From Bartonella rochalimae ATCC BAA-1498 (GTDB taxonomy: Bacteria > Pseudomonadota > Alphaproteobacteria > Rhizobiales > Rhizobiaceae), in NCBI RefSeq assembly GCF_000706645.1, contig NZ_KL407337.1, positions 973,548 to 1,037,547 of the forward strand: DNA of 64,000 bases. The letters run 5' to 3'. Position 1 is the first letter of the stretch. Each line of letters starts with the position of its first letter. The notes beneath the pieces are model-generated. The model was not told the DNA's origin. It did no database searches and saw only the letters and a program-made list of their open reading frames with translations. The position numbers and the translations under genes are program-made. Shown here piece by piece: positions 60,636-64,000 of the stretch.

Positions 60636-60758
60636 CAAATAAAAATCCTTCCTTAACGAGTGAAGATTCTTTTTCAAACAGGGTGTTTGCTTCTTTTTTC
60701 CTTTTCGTTCTTTTGTTTTGCCTATGAAATTTCCGTCAATAAGGAACGGAATAAAAGA

Positions 60759-61508
60759 TTATGCCGACAATTTTGCTAAAATTTCATCACTAACGTCAAA
60801 ATTGGCATAAACATTCTGCACATCGTCATCTTCTTCTAAGGTTGCAATTAAACGTAAAACAGAAAGCGCTTTTTCTTCATCAATGGGTGCTAGGGTGGTT
60901 GCTTTCCAAATGGTTTTGATAGATTCTGCTTCGCCAAGTGTGGTTTCAAGAATTTTCGAAACTTCACCGATATCCTCAAAGGCACAGAAAATATGGTGGC
61001 CTCCTTCTTCTTCCGATTGTACGTCTTCAGCTCCTGCTTCAATGGCTGCTTCCATAATAGTGTCTGCGGTGCCAGATTCAAATTTATAAATAATTTCACC
61101 AATGCGATTAAACATAAAGCTAACGGAACCTGTTTCTCCTAAGGCGCCTCCTGATTTTGTAAAAGCAGCACGGACATTTGAAGCCGTACGATTTCGGTTA
61201 TCGGTTAAGGCTTCAACAATAACAGCCACACCGCCGGGACCATATCCTTCATAGCGGACTTCATCATAATTTTCGACATCACTCCCTGAAGCTTTTTTAA
61301 TCGCGCGTTCAATATTATCTTTCGGCATTGATTGTGCTTTTGCATTTTGAACCGCGAGTCTTAAACGTGGATTCATTGTTGGGTCAGGAGAGCCTTGTTT
61401 GGCTGCAACCGTAATTTCACGTGCAAGTTTGGAAAATATTTTTGAACGCATTGCATCTTGACGTCCTTTACGGTGCATAATATTTTTAAATTGTGAATGG
61501 CCTGCCAT
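60759..61508 (-). CDS. yebC: YebC/TACO1-family protein
   Basis: 249-aa protein ([59 protein letters not shown]). Family members are transcription regulators or ribosome-associated factors that aid translation of difficult motifs. In many Rhizobiales yebC sits beside ruvC; here it is 8 kb away on the same strand. AAGG ribosome site. Confidence 0.96.
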   Translation of the reverse strand: MAGHSQFKNIMHRKGRQDAMRSKIFSKLAREITVAAKQGSPDPTMNPRLRLAVQNAKAQSMPKDNIERAIKKASGSDVENYDEVRYEGYGPGGVAVIVEALTDNRNRTASNVRAAFTKSGGALGETGSVSFMFNRIGEIIYKFESGTADTIMEAAIEAGAEDVQSEEEGGHHIFCAFEDIGEVSKILETTLGEAESIKTIWKATTLAPIDEEKALSVLRLIATLEEDDDVQNVYANFDVSDEILAKLSA

Positions 61509-61825
61509 GGCTTACCTTTTTGTTTGGATGATCAAACATTTCCTCTTTGAAGAATAAATGTATCATAAAAAGAATGAAAGAGAATAAAGAAAACCTTTAT
61601 AAAAAAATTCTCCTCAAAGGTAAAGACATTCTGATTATGATTGTTATAAGAGAGATCTCTTGTCGTGGGGCAAAAATCAGGGTATAAAGATCGTGATTTC
61701 ATAGTCATTAAGTGACTTATTAGAAGGGGTGAAAGTCTTCTATGATGAAAGGTCATAGCGCTCCAAAGTTTCAGAGTGGGCAATAACTTGCCTCAAAAAG
61801 AGGTCGATAAAAGGATATAATAAAT
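61509..61825. other. intergenic region yebC-trcR
   Basis: 317 bp between divergent genes. No ORF with a ribosome site, RNA or strong hairpin was recognised; promoters for both genes should lie here. Confidence 0.5.
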
Positions 61826-62521
61826 ATGTCAACGCAACTTTTGATGCCTAAAGCAACAGCTGTTTGGTTAGTCGATAATACAGCACTTTCTTTTGATCAG
61901 ATTGCGGAGTTTTGTCAATTGCATGTGTTGGAGGTCAAAGCAATCGCTGATGGTGAAGCTGCACACGGAATTAGAGGTTTGGATCCTATTAGTTCTGGTC
62001 AGTTAACACGGAGTGAAATTGCACGTGTTGAAGCAGATGCAACAGCGCGATTGAAAATTTCTGAATCAAAAGTGCGCGTTCCTCAAGTTAAACGCAAAGG
62101 GGCACGCTATATTCCTTTGTCTCGACGTCAAGATCGTCCGAATGGTGTCTTATGGTTGATTCTCAATCATCCTGAATTAAAAGATGTGCAAATCGCTCGA
62201 TTGATTGGCACAACCAAAGGAACGATCGAGCAAATTCGTAATAGAACCCATTGGAACAGTAATAATTTAGTTCCTCTTGATCCGGTAGGATTAGGGTTAT
62301 GTTCGCAAATTGATTTGGATTTTGAATTGCAACGAGCAGCAAAAAATCTTCCTCTCCCTATAGAGGGAGACAAAACTTTACTCCCTACATCGGTGACAGA
62401 AAATGTTACTCTTGATGAGAGTGAACTTGAAAAAACTTTTGACAAAAATCTCGATGCTGATACTGTGTTTGCTAAACTCAACGCTCTGCAAACAAAATCT
62501 CAAGAGGAAGAGCAAGAATAA
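61826..62521 (+). CDS. trcR: TrcR-like cell-cycle transcription regulator (DUF1013)
   Basis: 231-aa alphaproteobacterial protein. The N-terminal part is helix-turn-helix-like (AVWLVDNTALSFDQIAEFCQLHVLEVKAIADGE), and a second one follows (NGVLWLILNHPELKDVQIARLIGTTKGTIEQIRNRTHW). NLVPLDPVGLGLCSQIDLD is a family signature. The tail is acidic. The name follows the current family naming and regulation of targets is inferred. AAGGA site. Confidence 0.88.
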   Translation: MSTQLLMPKATAVWLVDNTALSFDQIAEFCQLHVLEVKAIADGEAAHGIRGLDPISSGQLTRSEIARVEADATARLKISESKVRVPQVKRKGARYIPLSRRQDRPNGVLWLILNHPELKDVQIARLIGTTKGTIEQIRNRTHWNSNNLVPLDPVGLGLCSQIDLDFELQRAAKNLPLPIEGDKTLLPTSVTENVTLDESELEKTFDKNLDADTVFAKLNALQTKSQEEEQE

Positions 62522-62689
62522 TAAGCAAAGCTGTATAAATGAGGCAGAAAATCTTAGATAAACTGAAAAAAAGCATTTTAGAAAGAAAAGGAGGCGAAAC
62601 ATTCACTGAAAACGTGGGAAGAGGGGAGAAAAAAGAGAAAATAAAAGAGGATAAACTTTTATTTTCGGAAAGATTGTGAAAAGAAAAGC

Positions 62690-63025
62690 ATCTGTTTATG
62701 ATGATGCTAAAAATTAAGGAGCACTGTTTATGAACTCTCTTCGAAATGTTGTTCGCTATCCACTTGTGATAGTTTTTTGTTTGTTATTAACTTTGATTGG
62801 TTGTACGAGACAAGATATGGGTGCAGAAAACTCTTCCGGTCATTCTGGTTACAAGAGTGTCCAGGCGGATTTGTCATAAGACTTCACTGTTAATGTTGGG
62901 GATCGTGTTGCTATCCGTACTCTTCTGTTATGATTGAAGGTCATGCTGATGAATGCGAAATATGTGCATACAATTTAGCTCTTAGATAATACTGTGCTAT
63001 TGCGGTGCGTGGTCATCTCATTTCT
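62690..63025 (+). pseudogene. decayed duplicate of pal
   Basis: The segment repeats, with about 330-bp offset, the upstream sequence, ribosome site (AAGGAG), signal peptide and parts of the body of pal. It has several deletions. Recognisable fragments include GACTTCACTGTTAATGTTGG, AAGGTCATGCTGATGAA and ATTGCGGTGCGTGGTCATCT. An open frame from ATG 62730 to TAA 62879 still encodes 49 aa with an intact lipobox (LIGC). The peptidoglycan-binding domain is destroyed. Confidence 0.9.
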
Positions 63026-63066
63026 TTCTGTTCATGATGATGCTAAAAATTAAGGAGAACTGGTTT

Positions 63067-63573
63067 ATGAACTCTCTTCGAAATATTGTTCGCTACCCAC
63101 TTGCGGTAGTTCTTTGTTTGTTATTAACTTTGATCGGTTGTGGCAAAAAAAGTATTGATGCAACAAATTCTCTCGGTCAGTCTGGGTATAATAATGCACA
63201 GGCGGGTTTGTCACAAGACTTCACTGTTAATGTTGGGGATCGTGTTTTTTTTAGTTTGGATTCCTCTTCTATTGAATCGGATGCTGAATATATTTTAGCC
63301 CGTCAAGCAGAATGGTTGCTCCGTTATCCGCACTATTCTATTACGATTGAGGGGCATGCCGATGAACGCGGAACACGTGAGTACAATTTAGCTCTTGGAC
63401 AACGCCGTGCTGTTGCGGTGCGTGATCACCTCATTTCTTTGGGTGTCTCTTCCCAACGAATGAATACGATCTCTTACGGAAAAGAAAGACCTGTAGCAGT
63501 TTGTGATAACATCTCTTGTTGGAACCAAAATCGGCGTGCCGTTTTGGTCATTAATAATACGGGAAGTTATTAA
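63067..63573 (+). CDS. pal: peptidoglycan-associated lipoprotein Pal
   Basis: 168-aa outer-membrane lipoprotein (Omp16 in Brucella). Lipobox LIGC then GKKSID. The OmpA-like domain binds peptidoglycan: VFFSLDSSSIESDAEYIL, ITIEGHADERGTREYNLALGQRRA and NQNRRAVLV. ATG 63067 follows TAAGGAG; ATG 63034 in the same frame would put 11 residues before the signal peptide. tolB is not adjacent. A decayed pal copy lies directly upstream. Confidence 0.96.
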   Translation: MNSLRNIVRYPLAVVLCLLLTLIGCGKKSIDATNSLGQSGYNNAQAGLSQDFTVNVGDRVFFSLDSSSIESDAEYILARQAEWLLRYPHYSITIEGHADERGTREYNLALGQRRAVAVRDHLISLGVSSQRMNTISYGKERPVAVCDNISCWNQNRRAVLVINNTGSY

Positions 63574-64000
63574 CAAATAAAGGGTTGAAAGAGACCCGTC
63601 AGTAGTTTTGGGTAAAGGAATGAAATGCCGAGAAGGGATAAAAAGAAAAGAAGATAGAGGCAAAAAACAGAAAGGGAACAACAGAGTGGAGAATTTTCTT
63701 CTCATTTTGGCTTCGTTTGTGGGCTTTTCTGTAGAATATTTAAAAAATTCTTTTCTTCCTTTTTCCGTCAGAGAGAAAAATATTCTATGCTTTTTAAAAT
63801 CGAAAAGTGTCAAACTGTGTTACATATAACAGTGTAATACAGAGAGAAAAGCGATTTTTGATTAAGAAGCAAGAGCGCTTTATTTGATCCATAATTCCTT
63901 TGTGTATTGAGTTTCTCAAGAGATGGATGAGGGAAACTGTAAAGAAGGTTGATGCGGAAGGGGATGAAAGATAATGCGGTTTTTGATCAAGAAGCAAGAG
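63574..64000. other. region downstream of pal with a direct repeat
   Basis: No gene was recognised. A 25-bp block (GCG(A/G)TTTTTGAT(T/C)AAGAAGC...) occurs at 63851-63875 and again at 63976-64000 where the window ends, with two mismatches and 125-bp spacing. The repeat may continue past the edge. cpoB would be expected next if usual order holds. Confidence 0.6.
63851..64000. repeat. 25-bp direct repeat pair, 125 bp apart
   Basis: Copies at 63851-63875 and 63976-64000 differ at two positions. Because the second copy runs into the window end, the true unit may be longer (about 125 bp). Confidence 0.75.

Larger units (their letters stand above)
60285..60758. other. intergenic region rpmE-yebC
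   Basis: This 474-bp gap between convergent genes contains the rpmE terminator, an inverted repeat AAGGCTTT / AAAGCCTT at 60401-60424, and a minus-strand terminator candidate at 60605-60635. No gene was recognised. Confidence 0.6.

Overview
The window is a 64 kb piece of an AT-rich alphaproteobacterial chromosome. Gene content, protein sequences and order point to Bartonella (Hyphomicrobiales/Rhizobiales); the species cannot be named from sequence reading alone. Supporting signs are an F1-only ATP synthase operon (atpHAGDC) without F0 genes, the alphaproteobacterial regulators GapR, RcdA, TrcR (DUF1013) and a CarD-like protein, an RpoH-type sigma factor, the IspG/IspA isoprenoid enzymes, and a tkt-gap-pgk-fba(class I) carbon block. 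Nearly everything is core housekeeping. I see no prophage, insertion sequence, CRISPR array, rRNA or tRNA.

Layout. 0-3 kb: a macA (5' cut by the window edge)-macB export pair. 3.1-5.4 kb (minus): ftsE-ftsX-ydcF. 5.5-8.6 kb (minus): acsA with a triplicated leader, then yggS. 8.7-12.8 kb: leuS-lptE (plus) and a small transaldolase (minus). 13-24 kb (plus): priA, an exported unknown protein, atpHAGDC, and an emrB/emrA-like drug export pair that starts on the atpC stop codon. 24-27.8 kb: a small membrane-anchored protein, ispG, ispA and mtgA. 27.9-31.5 kb: rpmF, then carD, fdxA and a helicase-family protein without its motor domain (minus). 31.9-39.6 kb: rpoH, an M48 metalloprotease lipoprotein, thiN, a glycine-zipper lipoprotein, an ABC-F ATPase, gapR, a DUF1036 protein, zapA and a DUF4164 coiled-coil protein. 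39.9-45.5 kb: tkt-gap-pgk-fba. 45.7-52.5 kb (minus): ruvC-ruvA-ruvB-ybgC-tolQ-tolR-tolA-tolB. 52.7-57.8 kb: rcdA and opgC (minus), then thiE-like, a Sel1-repeat protein, efp and suhB (plus). 58-63.6 kb: an ABCB exporter (minus), rpmE, yebC (minus), trcR, a decayed pal copy and intact pal.

How genes work together. FtsEX, ZapA and Tol-Pal serve division and envelope constriction. MtgA, LptE, OpgC and the M48 protease serve envelope building and quality control. GapR, RcdA and TrcR belong to the alphaproteobacterial cell-cycle network. RuvABC and PriA serve recombination and replication restart. The glycolytic/pentose-phosphate block, acetyl-CoA synthetase and F1 ATPase supply carbon flow and energy.

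I found no clear new defence or metabolic system. The most unusual feature is a recurring pattern of short local duplications at gene ends: three copies of the acsA start region, three copies of the ruvC/ruvA junction that form an extra 60-codon ORF, second copies of the ispG and rpmF 3' ends, and a decayed pal copy. Two strong plus-strand terminators (near 37.9 kb and 53.4 kb) have no annotated gene to terminate and suggest small RNAs. A structured element behind zapA is a 6S RNA candidate. The separation of tolB and pal fits a single inversion whose right end lies at the decayed pal copy.
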